A DNA stretch of 64,000 bases from Acridotheres tristis. Taxonomy: Eukaryota > Chordata > Aves > Passeriformes > Sturnidae. This document shows, piece after piece, positions 56,012 through 64,000 of this stretch (position 1 is the stretch's first letter; each line of letters opens with the position of its first letter). The DNA is taken from positions 310,001 to 374,000 of the forward strand of contig CM072892.1 of assembly GCA_037013685.1 (NCBI GenBank), written 5' to 3'. The position numbers and the translations under genes are program-made. The notes beneath the pieces are model-generated. The model was not told where the DNA came from, searched no databases, and saw only the letters and a program-made list of their open reading frames with translations.

Positions 56012-56794
56012 CTGCTGCCCTCCCGCAGCCCCGTGTCCCTGCTCCGGTGACAATCCCGAGCTGCCTGTGCGTGTCCCGGCGCTCGCTGCGCTCCTGCAGC
56101 GTGAGGAGAACAATTGGCACAGCCCAGGACAGAAAATGCCCCGGCAGGGAAATGAATCCCTGCGGCCGCAGGGTCCGCGCCCTGTGAGCGGGGCTGGGCC
56201 CAGAGCAGGGACCCCGCCGTCCTCCCCCGGAGCCGGGAAACATCCACCGGCCTGGAGGGTCGGGAAAAGCACCCCGGGATCTCCGGATGGACTGGGCAGG
56301 TCCCCAGGGCTCGCTTGGCTCTGAGGTTTGCTCTGAGTAATTCAAGGTTGGGTTCTGACATTTCGCTGTTCTGGAATGGCCGAAAGGAGAAGGAAGGAGA
56401 GAAGCAAATTGTGGGAGCGGCCCCTTTGCTTCCCAGGAAGGAAAAAAGGCTTTAAATTCCCAGTAATTTGTTCAGGCACAAAAGTCACTTTTGTATTGGC
56501 TCTTGAAAACTCAATTTGCTGTGCACAGCTGTGCTTCAGAACCAGCCACTCCTCTGCTCCTTCTCCCTCTGCTTCCCCAGGAAGAGCCAGCCCGCAGCTG
56601 TGCCCGCAGAGTGGCAGCGAGGATGTGGGATTTTGTTCTGGAAAGGAGCCACTTGTCTCCCTGGGGCCGGGAATTTTGGGGAGGCATCTCCAGCCCCAGA
56701 GAGTGCCCAGAGCCGGGGAGGGGACGCGGGGCTGCCTCCCATGGGATTGGGGATGGGATGGTCCGGGCAGGAGCCCCCCCAGAACCCGCCCTGC
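56012..56794. other. Single-copy DNA, CpG-rich at left
   Basis: Many CpGs from 56.02 to 56.28 kb (GCCCCGTGTCC, TCCCGGCGCTCGCTGCGC), then AT-richer. No exon supported. The minus frame 55735-56361 mixes the CAT tract with unique sequence. Confidence 0.4.
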
Positions 56795-57300
56795 TCGGGA
56801 TTAAATTCTGGGATAGATGGAGGTGTCCCTGAGCTCCTGTCCCTCGGGATTAAATTCTGGGATAGATGGAGGTGTCCCTGAGCTCCCGTCCCTCGGGATT
56901 AAACCCTGGGATGGATGGAGGTGTCCCTGAGCTCCCGTCCCTCGGGATTAAACCCTGGGATAGATGGAGGTGTCCCTGAGCTCCCGTCCCTCGGGATTAA
57001 ACCCTGGGATGGATGGAGGTGTCCCTGAGCTCCCGTCCCTCGGGATTAAACCCTGGGATAGATGGAGGTGTCCCTGAGCTCCTGTCCCTCGGGATTAAAT
57101 TCTGGGATGGATGGAGGTGTCCCTGAGCTCCTGTCCCTCGGGATTAAACCCTGGGATGGATGGAGGTGTCCCTGAGCTCCTGTCCCTCGGGATTAAATTC
57201 TGGGATGGATGGAGGTGTTCCTGAGCTCCTGTCCCTCGGGATTAAACCCTGGGATGGATGGAGGTGTCCCTGAGCTCCCGTCCCTCGGGATTAAACCTTG
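56795..57300. repeat. Minisatellite, 49-bp unit, about 10 copies
   Basis: GGAGGTGTCCCTGAGCTCC recurs at 56821, 56870, 56919, 56968 and on to 57262, always 49 bp apart. The rest is GTCCCTCGGGATTAAACCC. Variants are AAATTCTGGG or AAACCCTGGG and ATAGATGG or ATGGATGG. The last copy runs into a CR1 3' end. Confidence 0.97.
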
Positions 57301-57304
57301 TCCC

Positions 57305-57385
57305 CTGCCCGCGGCACGGGCTGCAATGGAACGAGCTTTAACCTCGCTCCCAACCCAAACTATTCCACAATTCCTTGGGTTTTGT
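57305..57385 (+). mobile_element. CR1 LINE 3' tip
   Basis: CCTGCCCGCGGCACGGGCTG, ATGGAACGAGCTTTAACC, CTCCCAACCCAAACTATTCC, ACAATTCC. This is the end of CR1 with a decayed tail, directly joined to the 49-bp array. Confidence 0.7.
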
Positions 57386-57946
57386 GTGGTTTCCCAGAGC
57401 CAGGATAAACCCTCCGGCTGTTCCCGGGCTGAGCAAATCGCTCACACCCACAACTCTTCCCGCTCCCGTCTTTTCCCTGAGTTTGTTGCTGGAGGTGGGG
57501 AAGAAGCAGTGAAGGAAATATGTAAAAAATGAAGTGATCATGAGTGAAACTTCTTCTTCATAATTAAAAGCGTGACATGGATATGTGAAATGTCAAAAGG
57601 ATCAACTTCAAAGCTGTATGAAATGAAACCCTCACTTTGATTCCAATATTGCTTTATAGAGAGAGACACAAGAAAAAGAGCTTTCTGTGTAAATATTAGA
57701 ATTACAAATCACAACTTTCATGATTAAAATCATACTTCGAGTAGTAAAAAAAAAAAAAAAAAAAAAATCCATGCATCTTCACAACTGGCAGAAGAGCAGA
57801 AAAGATGAGTTTTCCTGTTGCATCGCGATATTGGCAAGTGGCGCATGGAGCTTCGCAGCCTCTCAGTTCTCTTTGGACCAGCACGGCCGGAGAAGCTGCG
57901 CCTGCTGAGCCCTCCCTGAGGCGGGATGGGCCGGGACAGCAGCGCC
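57386..57946. other. Single-copy DNA with poly-A tract
   Basis: AT-rich from 57.53 to 57.75 kb, with an A22 run at about 57746-57767, then GC-richer sequence leading into the array. Confidence 0.5.
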
Positions 57947-57947
57947 T

Positions 57948-58475
57948 CTTATCCCGGGACACACAATCCCTCCTGTCCCGGGACACACAGCCCCTCCTGT
58001 CCCGGGACACACAATCCCTGCTATCCCGGGACACACAATCCCTCCTGTCCCGGGACACACAGCCCCTCCTGTCCCGGGACACACAGCCCCTCCTGTCCCG
58101 GGACACACAGCCCCTCCTGTCCCGGGACACACAGCCCCTCCTGTCCCGGGACACACAGCCCCTCCTGTCCCGGGACACACAATCCCTCCTGTCCCGGGAC
58201 ACACAGCCCCTCCTGTCCTGTGACACACAGCCCCTCCTGTCCCGGGACACACAATCCCTCCTGTCCCGGGACACACAGCCCCTCCTGTCCCGGGACACAC
58301 AATCCCTCCTGTCCTGTGACACACAGCCCCTCCTGTCCCGGGACACACAATCCCTCCTGTCCCGGGACACACAATCCCTGCTATCCCGGGACACACAATC
58401 CCTCCTGTCCCGGGACACACAGCCCCTCCTGTCCCGGGACACACAGCCCCTCCTGTCCCGGGACACGCAGTCTCT
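57948..58475. repeat. Minisatellite, 24-bp unit with 10-bp palindrome, 22 copies
   Basis: GTCCCGGGACACACAGCCCC plus TCCT, alternating with ACAATCCCTCCT forms. There are no indels over 22 units. GTCCCGGGAC is a perfect palindrome in most units; two units have GTCCTGTGAC instead. A three-unit block containing CTGCTATCCC occurs at both ends, a sign of internal duplication. Frames on both strands are open. Confidence 0.97.
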
Positions 58476-58699
58476 GCTCCAGCCATGGCTGAGCTGCACC
58501 GTTGGCAGAATGTAAAAGATCCCTCAGGTTTATGGGAAGAATTTTCCATGGCCCCTGTGTCTGCTCTGGGAAATGATCTCCTATGGTCAATCCAAACAAG
58601 CAGATCTTTGATTCCTCTGCTGCTTCCACACAGCCAAGGAGCAAACAAATGGGTTCGTCTGTCCTTTTGCCTTCTCTGCCTTGCAAATCCTTGGGACTA
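58476..58699. other. Short single-copy spacer
   Basis: No feature seen. Confidence 0.5.
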
Positions 58700-58840
58700 T
58701 TGGGTTTGGGTTGTTTCTTTGGTTTTTGGGGTTTTTTGTTTGTTTGTTTTATTTTTTTGTTTTGCTTTTCTTTTTTTTTTTTTGTTGTGTTTTTTGTTGT
58801 TGTTGTTTTTGTTTTGTTTTTGATTTTTTTTAAATAGCAA
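58700..58840. repeat. T/G low-complexity tract
   Basis: T runs with interspersed G, including TTGTTGTTGTTG. It is the complement type of the tract at 47611-47716. Confidence 0.9.
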
Positions 58841-59064
58841 AGCACTGTAAGGTTTCCACATTTAATGGAAAACTCCACATTTAGGTGTTTGTTTATTTGC
58901 TAAGTTGGAATTCTGTGCAGGTGTGTTATTGTACAGGATGTGTGTCACCTGTGCAGGTGTGTTACCTGTGCAGGAGTGAGCTCCATCCTGGCACAAGGAC
59001 AGCTGCAGTTTCTGTTCCGATGCTGCAGGAATGATCCTGGAGCACACTGGAGCTGCTGGGCAGC
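58841..59064. other. Short single-copy spacer with GTGCAGGTGTGTTA duplication
   Basis: GTGCAGGTGTGTTA occurs twice between 58.91 and 58.97 kb. Otherwise nothing was recognised. Confidence 0.5.
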
Positions 59065-59450
59065 CCCTGCAGCCTCACCTGAGAAACCCCTGCAGCCTCA
59101 CCTGAGCCCCTGCAGCCTCACCTGAGCCTCCCTGCAGCCTCACCTGAGCCACCCCTGCAGCCTCACCTGAGCCCCTGCAGCCTCACCTGAGCCTTCCCTG
59201 CAGCCTCACCTGAGCCCCTGCAGCCTCACCTGAGCCTCCCTGCAGCCTCACCTGAGCCCCTGCAGCCTCACCTGAGCCTCCCTGCAGCCTCACCTGAGCC
59301 ACCCCTGCAGCCTCACCTGAGCCCCTGCAGCCTCACCTGAGCCACCCCTGCAGCCTCACCTGAGCCTCCCTGCAGCCTCACCTGAGCCTCCCTGCAGCCT
59401 CACCTGAGCCCCTGCAGCCTCACCTGAGCCCCTGCAGCCTCACCTGCGTG
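59065..59450. repeat. Minisatellite, 20-24-bp CCTGCAGCCTCACCTGAGCC, about 18 copies
   Basis: The 20-mer CCTGCAGCCTCACCTGAGCC is repeated with optional TCC, ACC or TTC spacers. Each unit carries the palindrome CTGCAG and CACCTG, an E-box variant. Because each unit contains TGA, fewer long frames arise here. Confidence 0.96.
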
Positions 59451-59609
59451 TGAGCAGGAAGTTGATCCGGGGATGTTTTTGGAGCCTGCTCATTTCTAGT
59501 TACCCTCATGGTACATCAAACACGTTCTGGGGACATTTCTGTTTCACTCATTGCCTAAACCGAAGTGCAGGTCACAGGTGTGAGGCAGGATGAAAGGCCA
59601 CACCTCTGT
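59451..59609. other. Short single-copy spacer
   Basis: No feature seen. Confidence 0.5.
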
Positions 59610-59898
59610 CTCAGCAGAGCAAGGGTTAACATTGTGTAAAAAAATTATTGAAATAGTTACATTACATCTGATTTCCATCAGAACAGGGATTAATATTGTG
59701 TAAAAAATGTTGAAATAGTTACATTACATCTGATTTCCATTAGAACAGGGATTAATATTGTGTATAAACTACTGGAGTAGTTACATCTGATTTCCACCAG
59801 AACAAGGGTTAACATTGTCTAAAAAGTTCTGAAATAGTTACATCCGATTTCCATTAGAACACGTTTTAACATTGTGTATAAAGTTCTGAAATTTTGAT
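59610..59898. repeat. Diverged AT-rich tandem repeat, about 60-bp unit, 5 copies
   Basis: TTAACATTGTGTA/TTAATATTGTGTA recurs about every 60 bp (59.62, 59.69, 59.75, 59.81, 59.87 kb), with AAATAGTTACATTACATC and TGATTTCCATYAGAAC between. Copies differ by substitutions and small indels, so it is older than the GC-rich arrays. Confidence 0.9.
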
Positions 59899-60644
59899 TT
59901 CCCTCTGCTGCTCATCCCTGTTCTGTGCAGATCAGATCCCAGCTCTGCTCAGGCTCCTCAGCTTTTTGGGATGCTCACATGGCGAGGATGCAGCACATCC
60001 CTCTCCTGCCTGTGGCCTGCTCACGCTCCTGTACAGAGAAAAACTAATTGCTGGCAGATTTAGAATAGCAAATGTGAAGATAAATTGAAAATTGGAGCTC
60101 CTTAGTCAGCAGAACACAATTATTTCAGAATGGATTATTTCCAGCCCTTCTATTCATCCTGAATTCCATGGAAGGTGTCACTGTGGTTGGTTATAAACGA
60201 GCACTGCGGTCACCTCACCAAGTGGAAGATTAATGGCGTCACAAGTATTTAAAATTCATCACTTTTATCCAGTCTGAGGCAGAGAGGTTTACAACGTCTC
60301 AGGAAGAAAAATTAAAAATTGCTCTCCAGAGCCTTGAGTAAAATTCTCTAAATTATTTTCTCAGTGCAGAGAATTAATTTGTGTGGCTGAGGGTGAAGGG
60401 TGGGTGTTGATGTCCCACCAGTGGCTGGAGCAGGAGGGGACGTCCCTGTGCTCCCCTCGATCTGGGGATGTGGCTGTGTAGGGGCACAAAGAATCGACAC
60501 CTCTCATTCCACTGCTCCCTGGCACTGCCTTGAGGACAAAATTCCCTTTTCTCATTGTGGCTGGTGTCAAAAACTCTGCGTGGTCCTGCAGAGCCTTGAC
60601 AGGTTTGTTTGCTTTCAGGGGCTCCTTAGGTGTGCTGGGCTTAG
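59899..60644. other. Single-copy AT-rich DNA
   Basis: No repeat or gene recognised. AT-rich from 60.05 to 60.37 kb. Confidence 0.5.
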
Positions 60645-60900
60645 GGCTGAGCCAGGCTCTGAGCAGGGCTGGGTCTGGCTGGGTCTGGCTCTGAGCAGGG
60701 CTGGGCCAGGCTCTGAGAAGGGCTGGGCCAGGCTCTGAGCAGGGCTGGGTCTGGCTGGGCCAGGCTCTGAGCAGGGCTGGGTCTGGCTGAGCCAGGCTCT
60801 GAGCAGGGCTGGGTCTGGCTGGGTCTGGCTCTGAGCAGGGCTGGGTCTGGCTGGGTCTGGCTCTGAGCAGGGCTGGGTCCTGCTGGGCTGAGCTCAGGGT
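60645..60900. repeat. Minisatellite of GGGCTGGGTCTGGCT/CTGAGCA modules
   Basis: GAGCAGGGCTGGGTCTGGCT, GGGTCTGGCTCT and GGGCCAGGCTCT modules in varying order, about 10-32 bp. The minus frame reads Gln/Pro/Ala/Ser/Leu/Arg repeats. It runs up to the CR1 fragment. Confidence 0.92.
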
Positions 60901-60929
60901 TTGCTGGGCTGGGGGATGCTCAGCCTGAG

Positions 60930-61062
60930 CCATCCCTAGGAGTATTTAAAAAACATGTGGATATGGCACTTGAGGACATAATTTAGTGGTGAACATGGTG
61001 GTGATTGGACTTGATGGTCTTAAAGTTCTTTCCAACCTTAATGATTCCATGATTTTGTAAAT
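60930..61062 (+). mobile_element. CR1 LINE fragment (older subfamily, 3' end)
   Basis: Sense: AGTATTTAAAAAACATGTGG, ATATGGCACTTGAGGACATA, ATTTAGTGGTGAACATGG, TTGGACTTGATGGTCTTAAA, TTCTTTCCAACCTTAATG, ATTCCATGATTTTGTAA. This is the more classical CR1 type, unlike the GGCAGGGACA type elsewhere. Confidence 0.88.
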
Positions 61063-61276
61063 AACTCAGTATAGAAAATGAGTAAAATCCCTCTTCAAGA
61101 TCGTTTTTAAAACACATCCCTTTCTGTAAGCCACAGTCCATTCAATGTTATCAATTTCCTGATCAAATATTGTTTGGAGAAACAGAATTCCCAACCACCA
61201 GATTATTTATCAAGGGAATGAAGTGAAAACTGCAGCAAACACTCCTGTGCCTGGGCTGAGGGAAACCAGTGGGAAG
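61063..61276. other. Short single-copy spacer
   Basis: No feature seen. Confidence 0.5.
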
Positions 61277-61406
61277 GAACAGGACAGGGCAGGACAGGAC
61301 AGGACAGGGAAGGACAGGACAGGGCAGGACAGGACAGGACAGGGAAGGACAGGACAGGACAGGACAGGACAGGACAGGGAAGGACAGGACAGGACAGGGC
61401 AGGGCA
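61277..61406. repeat. Pentamer array (GGACA)n, about 25 copies
   Basis: AGGAC/GGACA repeats with regular GGGA and GGGC interruptions roughly every 15-30 bp. Frames on both strands are open (Gly/Gln/Asp/Arg/Thr or Cys/Pro/Val/Leu). Confidence 0.96.
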
Positions 61407-62169
61407 GCTGCTCCTGACCCTACCCCTTGTAAGAGCCCCAGGAGACTGTCCTGGCTCTCAGGTGTCCCAGGGTGTCCCTGGCTCTCTCTCAGGTGTCCCC
61501 AGGGACAGGTGAATGAAAACATCAGGGTGATGAGGTTAATTAATTGTCAATTAACATTGGAGGGGCTCGTTAAACGCCTCCTCTCCCAGCCCCTGCCCTG
61601 CAGTGTGCGGCTCTGACTCCAGCAATAACCACTGCCCTGCAAGGACCGAGCTCCTCCCCCTGCTCTCAGGCAGGGTTTAGGTACCTGTGCCTTAATCTTG
61701 TCCTTTTTATTGTATCCTAAAAAGGACAAATTACCCAGCTGGGTACACCCGAGAGGAACATTTGCTCGAGCTCACTAAATACAGCTTTGTTTCACAAACT
61801 TGCCTTTGTGTCCAGACTGTGGAGTCCCCAAGGCACCCAGAGCCACCCTCAGCTCTGGGTAATGGCCTGATCTCCAGGGCCATGGCAGAGGTTGGGAAAG
61901 CACCGGGAGGATCCTGGGGAATCCCAGCCCGAGGCAGTTTCACAGAGAGCCAGACGGCTTCCCTGCCTCGAGTTCTCTCTCCAGGTAACTTCCATTCCCC
62001 CACGGAAAATTCCCCAAATCTGCCCCAGATTCCCGAAAGGAGCTGGAAGGAGCCTCCCCAGGCTTGAGCTGCGGGTCTGGAGCCTTTGCCAGGCAAAGGA
62101 GCCACCTGAGGGACACGTGGGGAAAGGACTGCACTGGGAGGGTGAGGGATGTGCAGGGAAATGGACACT
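61407..62169. other. Single-copy GC-rich DNA
   Basis: No repeat or recognisable exon. Confidence 0.45.
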
Positions 62170-62300
62170 GCACCCACGGGGTGCTGGGGGTGTGCAGGGT
62201 GCCCAGGACCCACATATGCCCCGCCCGAGGGGTGCTGGGGGTGTGAGGGGTGTATAGGACCCATGGACACCCCACCCGAGGGGTGCTGGGGCTGCCATGG
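62170..62300. repeat. Short tandem repeat, about 51-bp unit, 2.5 copies
   Basis: GAGGGGTGCTGGGGGTGTG with RGGACCCAYR and CCCCRCCCGAG spacers. Moderately diverged. Confidence 0.8.
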
Positions 62301-62377
62301 GCAGCACTCGCCTCCCCAGAGCCTCAGCACAGGGAGTGACTCTGGACCCTTCCCTTGGTGTGCTCAGAGCTGTGCCA
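62301..62377. other. Short single-copy spacer
   Basis: No feature seen. Confidence 0.5.
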
Positions 62378-62645
62378 TGGGCACAGCCAGGCCGGGCTCT
62401 GCTGGCCAAGGGACACCTGTCAGTGCCCAGGTACCTGCAGGGCACAGCCAGGCCGGGCTCTGCTGGCCAAGGGACACCTGTCAGTGCCCAGGTACCTGCA
62501 GGGCACAGCCAGGCCGGGCTCTGCTGGCCAAGGGACACCTGTCAGTGCCCAGGTACCTGCAGGGCACAGCCAGGCCGGGCTCTGCTGGCCAAGGGACACC
62601 TGTCAGTGCCCAGGTACCTGCAGGGCACAGCCAGGCCGGGCTCTG
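62378..62645. repeat. Minisatellite, 61-bp unit, about 4.4 copies
   Basis: GGGCACAGCCAGGCCGGGC recurs at about 62379, 62440, 62501, 62562 and 62623, with AAGGGACACCTGTCAGTGCC and CAGGTACCTGCA inside. Copies are practically identical. The unit length equals the 9-kb array's but the sequence is unrelated. Confidence 0.96.
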
Positions 62646-63776
62646 CTCCCTGGGGCTGGAGCTCTCGCTGGCCCAGGAAAGGAAAAGCATTTTGCAAGAG
62701 CGAGGCTTTCGGGGCTAAATCAGCCATTTGATCATCCATGGAGAATAAAGCCTTGTTTCTTGGTTGCTGGCTGCTCTGCCAAGAGGGAAAAACAAACAAA
62801 CAGCAAATGAGCTCATTATTTTGTGCTGTGCTCTCGGAGATGAGCCATGGCTGCCTTCAGAGGGGATAAAGCGCCCGAGGGATGCAGAGCTCCTTCCAGG
62901 AGGGCTCTCCTCCCTAATCTTCATTTGTGCTGCCTCCAAAAGTGTTGGTTACAATCAGTGCTGCCTGAGCAGAGCAGCAAAGCAAGAGAATATGGCACTG
63001 GGAGAATCCAGGGGGAAAGAGAAGAGAATAAGGATCTGCCTCCTGTTTGGCTCTGCACTTGTCTCCATTCACAGGAAAACTTGAGAGCGTCCCTGTCCTC
63101 GCGTCACAGCTGGATTCCGAAAGGTGAGGGGTTGTGTCTGAGTAAAGGACATTTCCTGAGCAGAACAGGATTGAAAAGGGATGAATGCTTAAAGAAGGAT
63201 TTGGTGCACTCACGAGGAAGCTCTCAGTAAGTTGTATGCAAACAGAAATACAGTTTCATTAATTAATACCGAAATATAAATACAAATAGGCATCAGGAAG
63301 TAAAAGTCAGTGTGTCCTGTTCCATTAACTCACACCTGCGTGCTCAGCACTGCCTCGGAGGTGTTACATTTGAGTCTAATTAACATAAAATGAATGCTAG
63401 CACAGGCTTCAGTGGAGACACAATTTCACCTTCTGTGCACAACCCAATTAGTTTGTGGATCTTTTTGTCCTGAACGCATGCAATTATTTGGAGTATATCT
63501 ATATTTTTATTTTCCAAATCCTCCTGTGGCTCTCAGCTCTCTGTTTAATTATGGATTATGTGGAAGAGCAATTCTACTAATTAAACCCTGTTTTTATTTT
63601 AAATCCACTATTGGACTATTTGTTCAGTGACCCCCGGTCCATAGGATAGAGAAGCAATAAACAGTTGTTCCCCAGTTATTATTTTTCGTGTCATTCATCT
63701 TGGCTTTTTGAATCAGATCTGAAAACACAGATAGAACTTACCTGGAGAGGCTCCCTGGAGCAGGGCTGGACAGAGT
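62646..63776. other. Single-copy DNA, AT-rich with TAATTA motifs
   Basis: From 63.22 to 63.70 kb the DNA is AT-rich and unique. TAATTA cores lie near 63259, 63377, 63546 and 63578, with CAATTAG near 63446. Homeodomain proteins bind such cores, so an enhancer is possible but unproven. No exon. Confidence 0.4.
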
Positions 63777-64000
63777 TAAAGGAATAAAGCAGGGATTTAT
63801 TAAAAGGAATAAATTGGGATTTATTAAAAGGAATAAATTGGGATTTATTCAAAGCCCTTCCAAGGATTCACCTTGGGCAGTGCCAGAGCCCGGCCGTGGC
63901 TCCACCCAGGATGGATCCTGGCTCAGGAGTTTCACACTTGGATCACTTTGGGTCCATTCCCACCTTGGCTTCATTGTCCAATCCCAGCTCCAGGCTCTGC
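63740..64000. mobile_element. Possible LTR-type interspersed repeat, cut by window end
   Basis: CACCTTGGGCAGTGCCAGAG, GCTCCACCCAGGATGGATCC, AGGAGTTTCACACTTGGATC and ATTGTCCAATCCCAGCTCC remind me of songbird endogenous-retrovirus LTR sequence. This is memory only. The TG or CA ends and target duplication are not visible because the window stops here. Confidence 0.3.
63777..63855. repeat. Tandem repeat, 24-bp AAAAGGAATAAATTGGGATT unit, 3 copies
   Basis: TTAAAGGAATAAAGCAGGG, then two copies of TTAAAAGGAATAAATTGGGA with TTTA between. Confidence 0.9.

Noticed and set aside
55735..56361. Minus-strand frame with Asp/Met run as a gene
   Set aside because: The acidic run is the CAT microsatellite read backwards; the rest shows no known domain.
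57948..58475. CRISPR-like regular repeats
   Set aside because: There are no unique spacers; units are contiguous. The host is a vertebrate. The same applies to the other arrays.
1..64000. A previously undescribed multi-gene system
   Set aside because: No genuine coding region or operon-like grouping could be supported anywhere; the novelty here is in repeat structure.

Overview
The window looks like bird nuclear DNA, most likely from a songbird (passerine). The basis is at least 19 fragments of CR1 (the bird LINE). They carry the usual 3'-end words (GACCTTAAAG..., CCATGGCAGGGACA, GTTGGAAGGGACC) and a tail of octamers related to ATTCTGTG. There are no bacterial-type genes, operons, ribosome sites or CRISPR. 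The songbird call rests on remembered CR1 subfamily wording and is inference.

I can support no protein-coding exon, rRNA or tRNA gene. Almost all long open frames lie in tandem arrays whose unit is a multiple of 3, or mixes lengths. There, several frames on both strands stay open together, giving low-complexity peptides. The window therefore reads as an intergenic or large-intron stretch.

The striking property is the density of minisatellites. About 45 separate tandem arrays, with units from 3 to 84 bp, cover roughly a fifth of the window by my coordinates. They thicken rightwards. Left part (1-13.4 kb): AT-rich single-copy DNA, a guanine-rich 16/21-bp array at 6.2-7.0 kb, then a cluster at 8.4-11.4 kb where two opposite CR1 copies each hold nine units of the same 31-bp repeat. 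Middle (13.4-36 kb): a 1-kb TG/CCC array, several 18-41-bp arrays, a CR1 at 27 kb split by what looks like a solo retroviral LTR, and long single-copy stretches. Right part (36-64 kb): a CR1 tail grown to about 95 octamers, 14-, 23- and 25-bp arrays, a GGTTT/GGGTT tract, a pile-up of five arrays from 47.9 to 50.1 kb that includes a CpG-dense 18-mer, a CCCTT pentamer tract, and further 37-, 49-, 24-, 20-, 60- and 61-bp arrays. AT-rich single-copy DNA closes the window.

Several arrays lie inside or against CR1 copies, and many unrelated arrays share a GGGACA/TGTCCC core, which also occurs in CR1. The best-supported story is repeated seeding of minisatellites from CR1 sequence. I found no new gene system. 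A CpG-rich zone at 49.44-50.34 kb is the only place that resembles a promoter, and weakly. All family identifications come from reading and memory; no search was run.
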